NCBI RefSeq assembly: GCF_001641335.1
Contig: NZ_LVEM01000004.1
Span: 124,001-188,000 of the forward strand
DNA from: Bradyrhizobium stylosanthis
GTDB taxonomy: Bacteria; Pseudomonadota; Alphaproteobacteria; Rhizobiales; Xanthobacteraceae
Direction of reading: 5' to 3'
Length of the DNA: 64,000 bases
The first letter of the stretch is position 1. Each line of letters begins with the position of its first letter. Position numbers and translations under genes: made by a program. Positions 1 through 8,931 of this stretch are shown piece after piece. Under the pieces are notes generated by a model. It was not told the origin of the DNA. It searched no databases and saw nothing but the letters and a program-made list of their open reading frames with translations.

Positions 1-2
1 CC

Positions 3-266
3 TTCGCCAAGCGCCCGCTCGGCGGCGATCGCTACTACGAGACCGTCGGCTATCACCTCGTCGGCCTGCCGGAGGTCTATGTCGCGAAATCACGCGGCAA
101 CGAATGGAGCGCGGTCATGCTCATGGAGGAGATCGCCAACGCGATGGCCGAGCACGGCATCGACGCAACGCTGCGCGACCGCAAGCTCGCGCTCTCGCGC
201 GAGCAGGACTACGCCGAGGACGATTTCAAGTTCAATCCGTACGGGATCGTCCGGATCGAGGCGTGA
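3..266 (+). CDS. C-terminal end of an unrecognised protein (5' truncated by window edge)
   Basis: An open frame runs from the first bases of the window to a TGA at 264-266 and gives 87 residues. It includes a Tyr-Tyr-Glu-Thr segment, a VGLPEVYVAKSRG stretch and an acidic tail ending in a Phe-Asn-Pro-Tyr-Gly segment. Codon use is typical of the neighbouring genes, so it is very probably coding. It converges with the RND exporter, whose stop lies about 30 bases away. I do not recognise the family, and no function is proposed. The start lies upstream of the window. Confidence 0.6.
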   Translation, partial: FAKRPLGGDRYYETVGYHLVGLPEVYVAKSRGNEWSAVMLMEEIANAMAEHGIDATLRDRKLALSREQDYAEDDFKFNPYGIVRIEA

Positions 267-295
267 GCGCAGGGCGGCCTTCGCCGCCCCATCGC

Positions 296-2662
296 TCAGA
301 TCGCCGGCTTGTCCGGCCCCTGCAGCTTGCCGTGCAGGTTGATCAGCCACATCGCCGTCGGCCTGAGAATGAAGAGGTCGGCGACGAGAGCCATGACCAT
401 CGAGAAGGCGCTGAGCCAGCCGAACAGCCGCAGCGACGGCAGGTCGGAGAACACGGTGACGACGAGGCCGCAGGCCAGCACCACCGTGGTCAGGATCAGC
501 GCGGGCCCAACCAGCACGGTCGCCCGCTCCACCGCGAGCGCCGAGCCGACGCCGGGCTTGCTCTCGAGTCTCAAGCGGTTGAGGAAGTGGATGGTGGCGC
601 TGAGGCCGAGGCCGAACGAGACGGTGAGCGCGACGACGCTGGCGAATTGCAGCCCCTCGCCCATCGCCCATAGCACCGTACCCGACATCACGACAGGGAA
701 GATGCCCGGCAGGATGCACGCGAACATCACGACCCAGGAGCGGAAGGCAAGGCCGATGAAGATCGCGACCAGCGCGAATTCCACGGTGAGGCCGCGGTTC
801 AGCTTCTCGATCATGCTGGCCGAGTTGCGCGCGGCGATGGCGGCAAGGCCGGTCACCGCGATCTCGTAGCCGGGATGCTTCTTGCGGACAGCGTCGAGCT
901 CGGTATCGAGCTTGTCGACGATCGGCAGGAGCTGGCTGGAATCCTTGTCAGGCACGCGGCCGGCGACCACGACGGCGTCCTGCTCGGCGTCGATGAAGCG
1001 CCGCACCAGATGCTCGGGGATGACGCTGACATATTCCTTCAGCGTCGCGACGTCGGCGCTGCCGGCCTTTTCCGCCAGCCAGCGGCGCAAGGTCTCGAGC
1101 GACCAGACGTTGCCGACACCGGCCGCCTTCTCGACGGTCGCATGCACGTCCGCGATCGTCTGCAGCGTCTCCGGCGAATACAGGGTTTCACCCTTGGGGA
1201 ACTGGATCAGGACGTTGACCGGGTTGGCGCCGGTGAGCTTGGCGTCGAGCCGGTCGCTGGCGGCGACCGCCTGGCGCTTGTCCGGCACCTGGTCGGCGAG
1301 CCGGTAGCGCGGCTCCAGATTGGCGTAGATGATGCCGAGGCCGCCGACGAACAGCACTGCGATCAGGCTGAACAGGCCGGGACGGCCGACCATACGCACC
1401 GCGATCCAGTAGCAGAAATTGCGCAGCGCCTGGACGCCGGCATCGGCGCTCTGGAATTTGACCGCGAACGTCTTCTCGTTGCGCACCAGCAGCACGCCGA
1501 ACACCGGCACCAGCGAGAGCACCGCGATCAGCGCGATGATGGTGGCGGCAAGGCCGGCCTCGCCGAACTTGCGGATCAGGTCCGAGTTGGAGAACTGCAG
1601 CGCGATGAAGGAAATGCCGGCGGTGCCGTGCGTCAGCACGCAGGCCGGCCCCACCACCAGCACCGCGTTCTTGAACGCGGTGAACTTGTCCTGGCCGGCG
1701 ATCAGCCGGTCGCGCGCGGCGAAGGTCAGCTGCATCGAGTCCGAGAAGCTGATGACCATGATGAGCGGCGTCATCACGTTCAGGAACATGTTGAGGTTGA
1801 AATTGGCCCAGCCGAGCGCGCCCAGCGCCAGCAGGATGGCGATCATCGGCGGGAACGCCGCCGCCACCATGAACGAGATCTTGCGGAAGAAGATGATCGC
1901 GATGACGCAGCCGGCGAGGATGCCGAGGATGTTGTAGGTGAGCCCGTCGCGCTCGACCGCGTTGCGGATCTCGAGCTGCATCACCGGCACGCCGGAGAGC
2001 TGCACGTTGAGCCCGGTGTCGCTGAGGTCCTCCTTCATCAGCGCGCGGATGTCGGCGATAGTCTTGGTCAGCTTGCTGGAGGCGACCACTTCGGGATCGA
2101 GCGACAGCACGATCAGTGCCAGCGTGCCGTCCTCCGACAGCAGCTTGCCGCGGATGATCTCGTTGTTCTTGACGGTCTCGATGAACTTGTCATAGGCCGC
2201 GCCCTCGGGCAGCTCGGGCGGGAACAGCGCCGCCGGCAGCTTGCCCGGCGCCGGTGCCTGGCGCGCCGAGAACAGCGAGACGAGGCCACGGGTGCCTTCA
2301 ACCAGCTGCATGTCGGTGACGAAGTCGCGCAGCTTCTCGAGGTTGTTGCGCGCCAGGAGGGTCTTGCCCTCGACCACGACCAGGACGTCGAATTCCTCGG
2401 CCGGGAACTTCTTGGTCACCTCTTCATACTGCTTGAATTCGCGGGTGTCGGAGCGGAACAGCTGCGACAGCGAATCGTCGATCTTGATCCGGTGGATGCC
2501 GAACACGGCACCGACGATCAGGAAGAGCAGGACGATGCAGGAGACGATCGGGGCCCGGACGGCGATCAGCCCGATGCGCTCCAGCCCGAAGGCGATCGAG
2601 GACGTAGGTCCCTGCTCGACCTTGTCGACATGAACCTCACTCTCGCTGTGCTTTTCGAGCAT
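296..2662 (-). CDS. RND/MMPL-superfamily exporter
   Basis: This 788-residue inner-membrane protein has the RND/MMPL plan. There is one transmembrane helix near residues 38-58, a periplasmic domain to about residue 240, then a block of about five helices. A second soluble domain and a second helix block follow, ending near the C terminus. The internal duplication is visible in the two blocks, each with a Gly/Ser-rich fourth-helix region (MVISFSDSMQLTF and VSFGLGLSATIHF). Such proteins use proton flow to move lipids or hydrophobic molecules, and HpnN, the hopanoid transporter, belongs to this superfamily. Its position next to a probable hopanoid methylase is suggestive, but I cannot assign the substrate. 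No accessory or outer-membrane partner is adjacent. Confidence 0.88.
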   Translation of the reverse strand: MLEKHSESEVHVDKVEQGPTSSIAFGLERIGLIAVRAPIVSCIVLLFLIVGAVFGIHRIKIDDSLSQLFRSDTREFKQYEEVTKKFPAEEFDVLVVVEGKTLLARNNLEKLRDFVTDMQLVEGTRGLVSLFSARQAPAPGKLPAALFPPELPEGAAYDKFIETVKNNEIIRGKLLSEDGTLALIVLSLDPEVVASSKLTKTIADIRALMKEDLSDTGLNVQLSGVPVMQLEIRNAVERDGLTYNILGILAGCVIAIIFFRKISFMVAAAFPPMIAILLALGALGWANFNLNMFLNVMTPLIMVISFSDSMQLTFAARDRLIAGQDKFTAFKNAVLVVGPACVLTHGTAGISFIALQFSNSDLIRKFGEAGLAATIIALIAVLSLVPVFGVLLVRNEKTFAVKFQSADAGVQALRNFCYWIAVRMVGRPGLFSLIAVLFVGGLGIIYANLEPRYRLADQVPDKRQAVAASDRLDAKLTGANPVNVLIQFPKGETLYSPETLQTIADVHATVEKAAGVGNVWSLETLRRWLAEKAGSADVATLKEYVSVIPEHLVRRFIDAEQDAVVVAGRVPDKDSSQLLPIVDKLDTELDAVRKKHPGYEIAVTGLAAIAARNSASMIEKLNRGLTVEFALVAIFIGLAFRSWVVMFACILPGIFPVVMSGTVLWAMGEGLQFASVVALTVSFGLGLSATIHFLNRLRLESKPGVGSALAVERATVLVGPALILTTVVLACGLVVTVFSDLPSLRLFGWLSAFSMVMALVADLFILRPTAMWLINLHGKLQGPDKPAI

Positions 2663-2852
2663 GCCTTGTCCAGTTCCTAAATCGGCTCGGTTTGTGAGCT
2701 TATTGCGCCCCGCGAACGGCTTGAAAACGCCATACCAATGGGAGGCTTGCCCCTTGAAAATGCGCGGAAAATCGCCGGCAGCGGTTTAGCAGGTCAACTG
2801 CCCTTCTCGCAAGCGCGGGAAAGGTCACCGAATCGATCAAGATGCGGCGATT

Positions 2853-2879
2853 TTGCCGGAATGCCCGTCATTCCGGCAA
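2853..2879 (-). terminator. Hairpin overlapping the eutC stop codon
   Basis: An 11-bp perfect inverted repeat (TTGCCGGAATG / CATTCCGGCAA) with a 5-nt loop spans the eutC stop. It lies at the 3' end of the eutB-hpnP-eutC cluster, where a terminator or 3' stabilising hairpin would be expected. No clear U-run follows on the minus strand, so intrinsic termination is uncertain. Confidence 0.4.
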
Positions 2880-3653
2880 CGGCGTGCCAATTCGACGCGG
2901 CGCCCGGTCGGCGCTCTCATCCTTCAGCGCGACACCGGTGACCTCCCGCGCCAAGCCTTCGCGGACCAGCCAGGCGATCTTGAAGGCGGCCTCGTCATGG
3001 CTCAACCCAGCCTTGTGGATGTTCGACACGCAATTTCGCTCGGCATCGGTGCGGCCGGGCATCGGCGCGAAGGTCAGATAGGCGCCAAGACTGTCGGGCG
3101 CGGACAGGCCGGGCCGTTCGCCGATCAGCATCGCGACCATGCGCGCGCCGAGAATCGCGCCAATCTCGTCGCCGAGCGCGACGCGCGCGCCTGAGGCGAC
3201 GACGACATGGCCGAGCGCGACAGCATCGCCCGCTGCGAGCATCGGCAGCAGGCGCGCCACCAGCGCCACGGCATGGGCATCGACCGCCGCGGCCGACAGG
3301 CCGTCGCCGATCACGATCGCCAGCTGGCATGGCCCGGTGGCGCCTCGCGCGAGAGCTTCAGCGGAATCCGGATCGAGCTGCCGCCCGAGATCCGGCCGGC
3401 GAAGATAGTCCCTGCGGTCGCCCGCCTGGCTCCGTGCCTCGACGACGGCAAGACCGAGCGCGCCGAGATCGGCGACCAGGCGCGGCGCATCGAACACCGC
3501 ATGCACGGCGTCGCGGGCGCGGGCGTGGTCCAGCGTGAAATCGAGCAGCGGCTTTGTCGGCACGCTCGCGCCACTGCGCCCGAGCGCAACGCGCGCAGGC
3601 GTGAACGACCTGAGGTCAATGGTCGGGCGCGCCGGGACGGACTTGTCGCTCAT
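2868..3653 (-). CDS. eutC: Ethanolamine ammonia-lyase small subunit
   Basis: This 261-residue protein is the light subunit of adenosylcobalamin-dependent ethanolamine ammonia-lyase, which converts ethanolamine to acetaldehyde and ammonia together with EutB. Family hallmarks include the VARLLPMLAAGDAVALGHVV region, the EIGAILGARMVAMLIGERPG segment and the ERNCVSNIH segment near the C terminus. The ATG at 3653 is chosen because it overlaps the upstream stop as ATGA (3650-3653), which implies translational coupling to the HpnP-like gene rather than directly to eutB. A longer frame upstream is only a shadow of that gene. No eut microcompartment or EutA reactivase genes are present. Confidence 0.93.
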   Translation of the reverse strand: MSDKSVPARPTIDLRSFTPARVALGRSGASVPTKPLLDFTLDHARARDAVHAVFDAPRLVADLGALGLAVVEARSQAGDRRDYLRRPDLGRQLDPDSAEALARGATGPCQLAIVIGDGLSAAAVDAHAVALVARLLPMLAAGDAVALGHVVVASGARVALGDEIGAILGARMVAMLIGERPGLSAPDSLGAYLTFAPMPGRTDAERNCVSNIHKAGLSHDEAAFKIAWLVREGLAREVTGVALKDESADRAPRRIGTPLPE

Positions 3654-5236
3654 TCGGCGGGAACGGCGGCCTCGCGCAGCCGGATCGAATAGTTCGAGGC
3701 GTTCTGCTTGCCGCTGGAGGCCGCGCGCGCAAAGGTGATGAGATGGTGCGCGATCAGAGTGCAGCCGATCAGCCCTTCGATGTCGCCGCGCTTGATGCGC
3801 CCCATCGCGAATTTCCAGAACACGCGCCTGTAATCGCCGAGCACGCCGACCTTCCAGAAGATGTTGCGCAGCATGACGAGACCGCGCCGGATATTCGGCC
3901 AGGTCTTCATCTCGTCCGGCACCGGCATCTTGAGGCGGTGGGGATAGACGTGATCGCACTGATACTGGAAGCGCGCATAGACCTTCTCGGGCTCGTAGGC
4001 GACACCCATGGCGTGCTTCCAGGAGGCAACGACCTCGTCGTAAGGCAGCAGGAAGTCGACGTTGGAATCGCGGCCGTCATCCTCGACCAGGCGTCCCTCG
4101 CGCTCGAGCCGGTCCCACAGCGGCGTCTTCGGCAGCGCCTGGAGCAGGTTGATGGTGAGCAGCGGAATCCGGGACTCCTCGACGAAGGCGAGCAGCGCCT
4201 CCGAAGTGTTCGGCTTGTCGGTGTCGAGCCCCATGATGATGCCCGACACCACCTCCATGCCGTAGGAGTTGATGGTGCGCACGCCCTCCAGGATCGGGAC
4301 CATCATGTTGTGGTCCTTGTGCATCGCCTTCAGCGCATCGGGGTCGGGCGTCTCGATGCCGCAGAAGATGGTGATGAAATAGGCCTCACGCATCTTCTTG
4401 AGGATCTCCGGCCGCTTGGCGATGTTGAGCGTCGCCTCGCAGGCGAGCCGCACCACATAGCCGGTCTTCTTCTGCCATTCGATCAGATGCGGCAGCAAAT
4501 CCGACGCCGCCTTGCGGTTGCCGATGAAATTGTCGTCGACGAAATAGACCGTGTCGGTCATGCCGCATTCGCGCAGACGATCGAGCTCCGCGATGATCTG
4601 TTCCGGCGACTTGATGCGCGGGTTGCGGCCATAGAGGCCGGGGATGTCGCAGAACTCGCACTCATACGGACAGCCGCTGGAATACTGGATGCTGCCGAGG
4701 AAATAGCGCTTCACATCAGCAAGCTCATAGGCCGGGATCGGAAACTCCGTCATCGGCACGCGGTCTTTGGTGGTCAGCACCACCTGGCTTTCGGGGCGCG
4801 AGGTATCGCGCCCAAGAATGTCGAGCAGCTGATTGGTCGCGTCGCCGAGCTCGCCGACATGAAGATAGTCGAACGAGGGATAGTAATCCGGACAGGCGCT
4901 GACGGACGGACCGCCGAGCGCCACCGGCAGATCGAACTCATGGGCACGGCGGCAGATGTCGTTCATTTGCTGGCGCTGGATGTGCATGCCGCTGACGAAC
5001 ACCGCTTCCGCCCACTCGAACTCCTCCTCGGTGGTGCGGCGGAGATTCTCGTCGACGAATTTGACCTGCCAGTCCTCCGGCAGATAGGCCGCGAGCAACA
5101 AAAGCCCCTGCGGCGGCATGAAGGCGCGGACGCCATCGGTCAATGGATAGGAATGCTCGAACGTCCCGAACGAGGAAGTATATCGCGGAAACACGCAGAG
5201 AATCCGCCGGGACGTACCGTTGCTTTCAGCTCGCAT
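3650..5236 (-). CDS. hpnP: Cobalamin-binding radical SAM protein, probable hopanoid C-2 methylase HpnP
   Basis: This 528-residue protein has an N-terminal cobalamin-binding domain (about 10-150), a radical SAM core with Cys189-x3-Cys193-x2-Cys196 in SSGCPYECEFCDIPG, and a C-terminal extension (about 390-528). HpnP transfers a methyl group to C-2 of hopanoids at the inner membrane. The length and the conserved stretches RILCVFPRYTSSFGTFEHSY and FVSGMHIQRQQMNDICRRAH fit my memory of alphaproteobacterial HpnP, but other class B radical SAM methylases share this plan. The ATG at 5236 is preferred over one at 5290 because GGGGAG precedes it by 7 nt. It lies between eutB and eutC and overlaps eutC by 4 bp. 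Confidence 0.78.
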   Translation of the reverse strand: MRAESNGTSRRILCVFPRYTSSFGTFEHSYPLTDGVRAFMPPQGLLLLAAYLPEDWQVKFVDENLRRTTEEEFEWAEAVFVSGMHIQRQQMNDICRRAHEFDLPVALGGPSVSACPDYYPSFDYLHVGELGDATNQLLDILGRDTSRPESQVVLTTKDRVPMTEFPIPAYELADVKRYFLGSIQYSSGCPYECEFCDIPGLYGRNPRIKSPEQIIAELDRLRECGMTDTVYFVDDNFIGNRKAASDLLPHLIEWQKKTGYVVRLACEATLNIAKRPEILKKMREAYFITIFCGIETPDPDALKAMHKDHNMMVPILEGVRTINSYGMEVVSGIIMGLDTDKPNTSEALLAFVEESRIPLLTINLLQALPKTPLWDRLEREGRLVEDDGRDSNVDFLLPYDEVVASWKHAMGVAYEPEKVYARFQYQCDHVYPHRLKMPVPDEMKTWPNIRRGLVMLRNIFWKVGVLGDYRRVFWKFAMGRIKRGDIEGLIGCTLIAHHLITFARAASSGKQNASNYSIRLREAAVPAE

Positions 5237-5378
5237 TGAAGCTCCCCCGCCACGCTCGACCTGGTTGCGGAAATTGCCAGCCAGACACATAGCGTAATGC
5301 TGTCGCCGGAATTTCTCAATATTGTGGCGTAGGCATAATTCCGAGAGTGACCAATGGTTTCCCGGAGCACCTGCCGCC

Positions 5379-6761
5379 TCACGCGATCAGCCGCGACGCA
5401 AAATCGGGCAGCAGGCCTGCATCGCGGGCAAGGCGGAAATCGGCGCCCGCAATCCCCGACTGCACCAGCCAGTCGTCGAATTCCGGCGCGCGGCGCAAGG
5501 AGAAGACGTCCCGGACATAGAGCGCGTCGTGAAACGACGTGGACTGGTAGTTCAGCATGACGTCGTCGGCACCGGGGACGCCCATGATAAAGGTGACGCC
5601 CGCGGCCGCCAGCAGCGTCAGCAGGTTGTCCATGTCGTCCTGGTCCGCCTCGGCATGGTTGGTGTAGCAGATGTCGATGCCGAGCGGCAGGCCGAGCAGC
5701 TTGCCGCAAAAATGGTCTTCCAGCCCGGCGCGGATGATTTCCTTGCCGTCGTAGAGATATTCCGGGCCGATGAAGCCGACCACGCTGTTGACCAGCAGCG
5801 GGGCAAAGGCACGGGCGACCGCATAGGCGCGGGCCTCGCAGGTCTGCTGGTCGACGCCGTGATGGGCATTGGCCGACAGCGCCGAGCCCTGCCCGGTCTC
5901 GAAATACATCACGTTCTCGCCGACCGTACCGCGCTTCTGCGACAGCCCCGCCTCCCGTCCCTCCTTCAGGAGCGCGAGGTCGATGCCAAAGCTGCGGTTG
6001 GCGGCCTCGGTGCCGGCGACCGACTGGAAGACGAGGTCGACCGGCACGCCCTGCCCGATCAGCGACAGCGTCGTCGTGACATGGGTCAGCACGCAAGCCT
6101 GCGTCGGGATCTTCAGCCGGGCGATGATCTCGTCCAGCAGCCGCAGCAATTGCGCGATGATTGCGGGATCGTCGCTCGCCGGATTGATGCCGATGCAGGC
6201 ATCGCCGGCCCCGAGCAGAATGCCGTCGAGGATCGAGGCGGTGATACCCCTGGCATCGTCGAACGGGTGGTTGGGCTGCAGCCGCGTGCTCATCCGCCCC
6301 CTCAGGCCGATGGTGTTGCGGAAGGCGGTGACCACCTCGCATTTCCGCGCCGCCAGGATCAGGTCCTGGTTGCGCATCAGTTTCGACACCGCGGCCGCCA
6401 TCTCCGGGGTGATGCCGGGCGCCAGCCGCTTCAGCATGTCGGGCGTCGCGGCGTCCGACAGCAGCCAGTCGCGGAAAGCCCCGACGGTCAGCGAAGCCAC
6501 CGGCGCAAACGCCCCGAGGTCATGGCTGTCGATGACGAGACGGGTGACCTCGTCGGTCTCGTAGGGAATGACGGCTTCCTGCAGGAACTGCCCGAGCGGC
6601 ACGTCCGCGAGCGCCATCCGCGCCGCGATCATCTGCTCGGCGCTGCCGGCGGCAATGCCGGCCAGCCGGTCGCCGGAGCGCGGCGGGGTCGCCTTGGCGA
6701 GCAAGTCGCGCAAATCGGGGAAAGTGTAGGTCGTGGCGTCGATGGTGTGGCGGTAGACCAA
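5379..6761 (-). CDS. eutB: Ethanolamine ammonia-lyase large subunit (TTG start)
   Basis: This 460-residue protein is the catalytic TIM-barrel subunit of ethanolamine ammonia-lyase. The active-site neighbourhoods are intact: STRLQPNHPFDD (Arg and Gln), GDACIGINPASDD (Asn), YFETGQGSALSA (Glu) and GVPGADDVMLNYQ (Asp). The length matches the family (about 450-460). The frame starts at a TTG at 6761-6759, preceded by GGAGAGG at a good distance. No nearby ATG would preserve the conserved N terminus (TYTFPDLRDLLAKA). It is the first gene of the eutB-hpnP-eutC cluster and is 142 bp from hpnP. Ethanolamine from phosphatidylethanolamine turnover is the likely substrate. Confidence 0.95.
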   Translation of the reverse strand: MVYRHTIDATTYTFPDLRDLLAKATPPRSGDRLAGIAAGSAEQMIAARMALADVPLGQFLQEAVIPYETDEVTRLVIDSHDLGAFAPVASLTVGAFRDWLLSDAATPDMLKRLAPGITPEMAAAVSKLMRNQDLILAARKCEVVTAFRNTIGLRGRMSTRLQPNHPFDDARGITASILDGILLGAGDACIGINPASDDPAIIAQLLRLLDEIIARLKIPTQACVLTHVTTTLSLIGQGVPVDLVFQSVAGTEAANRSFGIDLALLKEGREAGLSQKRGTVGENVMYFETGQGSALSANAHHGVDQQTCEARAYAVARAFAPLLVNSVVGFIGPEYLYDGKEIIRAGLEDHFCGKLLGLPLGIDICYTNHAEADQDDMDNLLTLLAAAGVTFIMGVPGADDVMLNYQSTSFHDALYVRDVFSLRRAPEFDDWLVQSGIAGADFRLARDAGLLPDFASRLIA

Positions 6762-6778
6762 GGGCCTCTCCAGGGGTC

Positions 6779-6795
6779 GTCGGCCAACGGCCGAC
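6779..6795 (-). promoter_or_regulatory. Short hairpin in the eutB leader
   Basis: A perfect 7-bp inverted repeat (GTCGGCC / GGCCGAC) with a 3-nt loop lies 18-34 nt upstream of the TTG start and just upstream of the GGAGAGG ribosome site. It could affect ribosome access. It is far too small for a cobalamin riboswitch. Confidence 0.3.
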
Positions 6796-6973
6796 TCCAG
6801 GACTATCCCGAAACTCTACCTTCGGATCAAGACGCTGAAATAACTTGCCTTTCCTTCGACCAAGGTCGGGGGCCGCCGGGGCTCGCGTTAACGCCGCATC
6901 CATCTTCGTTCTGCATAATTTTGCATCAATTTGTACGACCGCGCTCACCGGCCGCTCCAGGCCATTCCGGGCC

Positions 6974-8722
6974 ATGACCACCATGACATCAGACCGATCT
7001 GGGAATGCCGCCAGCCTGGCAGGCCGCTTCACGCTGGCCACCAAGCTCTATGCGATCTTCGCGCTGTTCGCGCTGCTGACGGCGGCGATCGCGCTGCTGT
7101 CCGACTACAACAGCCGCCGCAGCACCGACCTGACCAACGCGATCGAGACGGCGAACGCCGCCGCGCTGAACGTCGAGCGCGTCAACTCGCTGGTCTATGC
7201 CGTGGTGATGGAATCGCGCGGCGTCTACATGTCGACCGAGCCCGCCGTGGTGAAGAAATACGGCGAGGGCCTGCTCAAGTTCAACGCCCAGATCCTCGAC
7301 GTCGTCAAGCGCTGGGAGACCATCGTCAAGGCCGACGACGCCGAGCAGTTCGCGACCTTCAAAAAGCGCATCGAGCAGTTCGTCGAGTTCCGCAAGGAGC
7401 TGGTGCGCCGCGGCGTCGAGATCAACGCGGCCGCGGGCCGCGAATGGGGCGACAACGACGCCAACCGCGCGGTGCGCTCGGCGCTGAACAAGGACCTCGA
7501 GGCTCTCTCCAAGGTCTATGCCGAACGCGCGAGGCAAATCGCGCGCGAGACCGAGACCAACCGCACGCTGTCCTTCGTGCTGACCTGCCTCGGCGGCGTG
7601 GCGCTGGCCCTGGTCGTGATCGGCATCGTCATCATCGCCCGCTCGATCGCCCGGCCGCTCGCCTCGATCACCGCGACGATCAAGCAGGTCGCCGACGGCA
7701 CCGAGAACGTCGTGGTGCCGCATTCCGACCGCGCCGACGAGATCGGCGCGCTGGCGCGTGCCATCCAGGTGTTCCAGGACGCGATGGGGCGCAACCGAAA
7801 CCTCGCCTCGCAGGTCTCGCAGGACTCCGCCGCGCGCGAGGCGCGCAGCCGCCATATCGAACAATCCGTCGAGGGATTCCGCGAGGCGATCGGCGCGATC
7901 ATGCGCGGCCTCAGCGACAATGCCTCCGTCATGCGCGAGACCGCGCAGACCATCACGCGCGTCACCGCGGATGCGAGCAGCCGCGCCGGCACGGCGGCGA
8001 GCGCCACCGAGCAGGCCTCGCATAATGTCACCGCGGTCGCGAGCGCGGCCGAGGAGCTGTCGGCCTCGGTCGAGGAGATCGGCCGGCAGGTGCGGCAGAG
8101 CGCCGGCGCAGTCGAGCAGACCGGCCAGCGCACGGAGAAATCGATCGCGGAGATCGAGAGCCTCGCCGCCGCGACCCAGCGCATCGACGGCGTGCTCAAC
8201 CTGATCCAGGCGATCGCCGAGCAGACCAATCTGCTCGCGCTCAACGCCACCATCGAGGCCGCGCGTGCCGGCGATGCCGGCCGCGGCTTTGCCGTCGTCG
8301 CCCACGAGGTGAAGGCGCTCGCCGGCCAGACCGCCAAGGCCACCGCCGAGATCGGCGAGAACGTCGCGATGATCCAGTCCTCCACCCGCAGCGCCGTGGA
8401 CGCGGTGCGCGAGATCGGCGGGGCGGTACGCGAGATCAACGACGTCACCTCGGCAATCGCCGGCGCGGTCGGCCAGCAGGACCAGGCCACGCGCGAGATC
8501 TCGTCCAACGCGCAAAGCGCCGCGCAGGGCAACGAGACACTCGTCGCCAACATCACCTCGCTGCGCGATGCCATCGGCGAGACCGACACGGCCGCAGCCT
8601 CCGTGCTGACGGCGGCAAGCAGCCTGACCGAGACGGCGGCGACGCTGTCGCGCGAGGTGGAGACGTTCTTCCAGAACCTGCGCGCAGGCGCCGCTGACGG
8701 CCGCATCGCCAAGGCCGGGTGA
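6974..8722 (+). CDS. Methyl-accepting chemotaxis protein
   Basis: This 582-residue membrane chemoreceptor has a first transmembrane segment (LYAIFALFALLTAAIALL), a periplasmic helical sensor of about 160 residues, and a second segment (LTCLGGVALALVVIGIVII). A HAMP domain and a long signalling coiled coil follow. The hairpin tip carries the conserved NLLALNATIEAARAGDAGRG motif that contacts CheA and CheW. The ligand is unknown. Start codons at 6974 and 6983 are both possible. A longer upstream frame lacks a ribosome site and a plausible N terminus. It is divergent from eutB. No che genes are adjacent, so it is an orphan receptor. Confidence 0.92.
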   Translation: MTTMTSDRSGNAASLAGRFTLATKLYAIFALFALLTAAIALLSDYNSRRSTDLTNAIETANAAALNVERVNSLVYAVVMESRGVYMSTEPAVVKKYGEGLLKFNAQILDVVKRWETIVKADDAEQFATFKKRIEQFVEFRKELVRRGVEINAAAGREWGDNDANRAVRSALNKDLEALSKVYAERARQIARETETNRTLSFVLTCLGGVALALVVIGIVIIARSIARPLASITATIKQVADGTENVVVPHSDRADEIGALARAIQVFQDAMGRNRNLASQVSQDSAAREARSRHIEQSVEGFREAIGAIMRGLSDNASVMRETAQTITRVTADASSRAGTAASATEQASHNVTAVASAAEELSASVEEIGRQVRQSAGAVEQTGQRTEKSIAEIESLAAATQRIDGVLNLIQAIAEQTNLLALNATIEAARAGDAGRGFAVVAHEVKALAGQTAKATAEIGENVAMIQSSTRSAVDAVREIGGAVREINDVTSAIAGAVGQQDQATREISSNAQSAAQGNETLVANITSLRDAIGETDTAAASVLTAASSLTETAATLSREVETFFQNLRAGAADGRIAKAG

Positions 8723-8931
8723 CGGCGCGGGCAAAGCCCGGTTTCGGCTCGCACTGACTCAAAAGTGCGAAAACAACCCCATGCACAGTAGCCGGCGTCA
8801 GCCATATCAATGGCTTGACAGCCGGCCGCCGGAAATTTCTGATTTTCCGAAACGGATTTGACCCGTCGCGCAAAACACTGGCATAAGGTCATCGTGGCGA
8901 TGGTACCCGCCGACGCCCGCACAGGCTCTCC

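Noticed and set aside
875..2680. A 600-residue antisense frame to the RND exporter
   Set aside because: Long antisense frames are frequent in this GC-rich DNA. The sense frame has clear transmembrane structure and the antisense product is Arg/Asp-rich with no domain.
5237..5378. Possible EcfG-type promoter (GGAAAC) upstream of hpnP
   Set aside because: A GGAAAC-like element is present on the minus strand near 5357-5362, but no CGTT lies at a 16-17 bp spacing, so I do not call an EcfG site.
6762..6973. Cobalamin riboswitch upstream of eutB
   Set aside because: The B12-box core (GCCACTG-like) and the long structured leader are absent. Only a 7-bp hairpin is visible.
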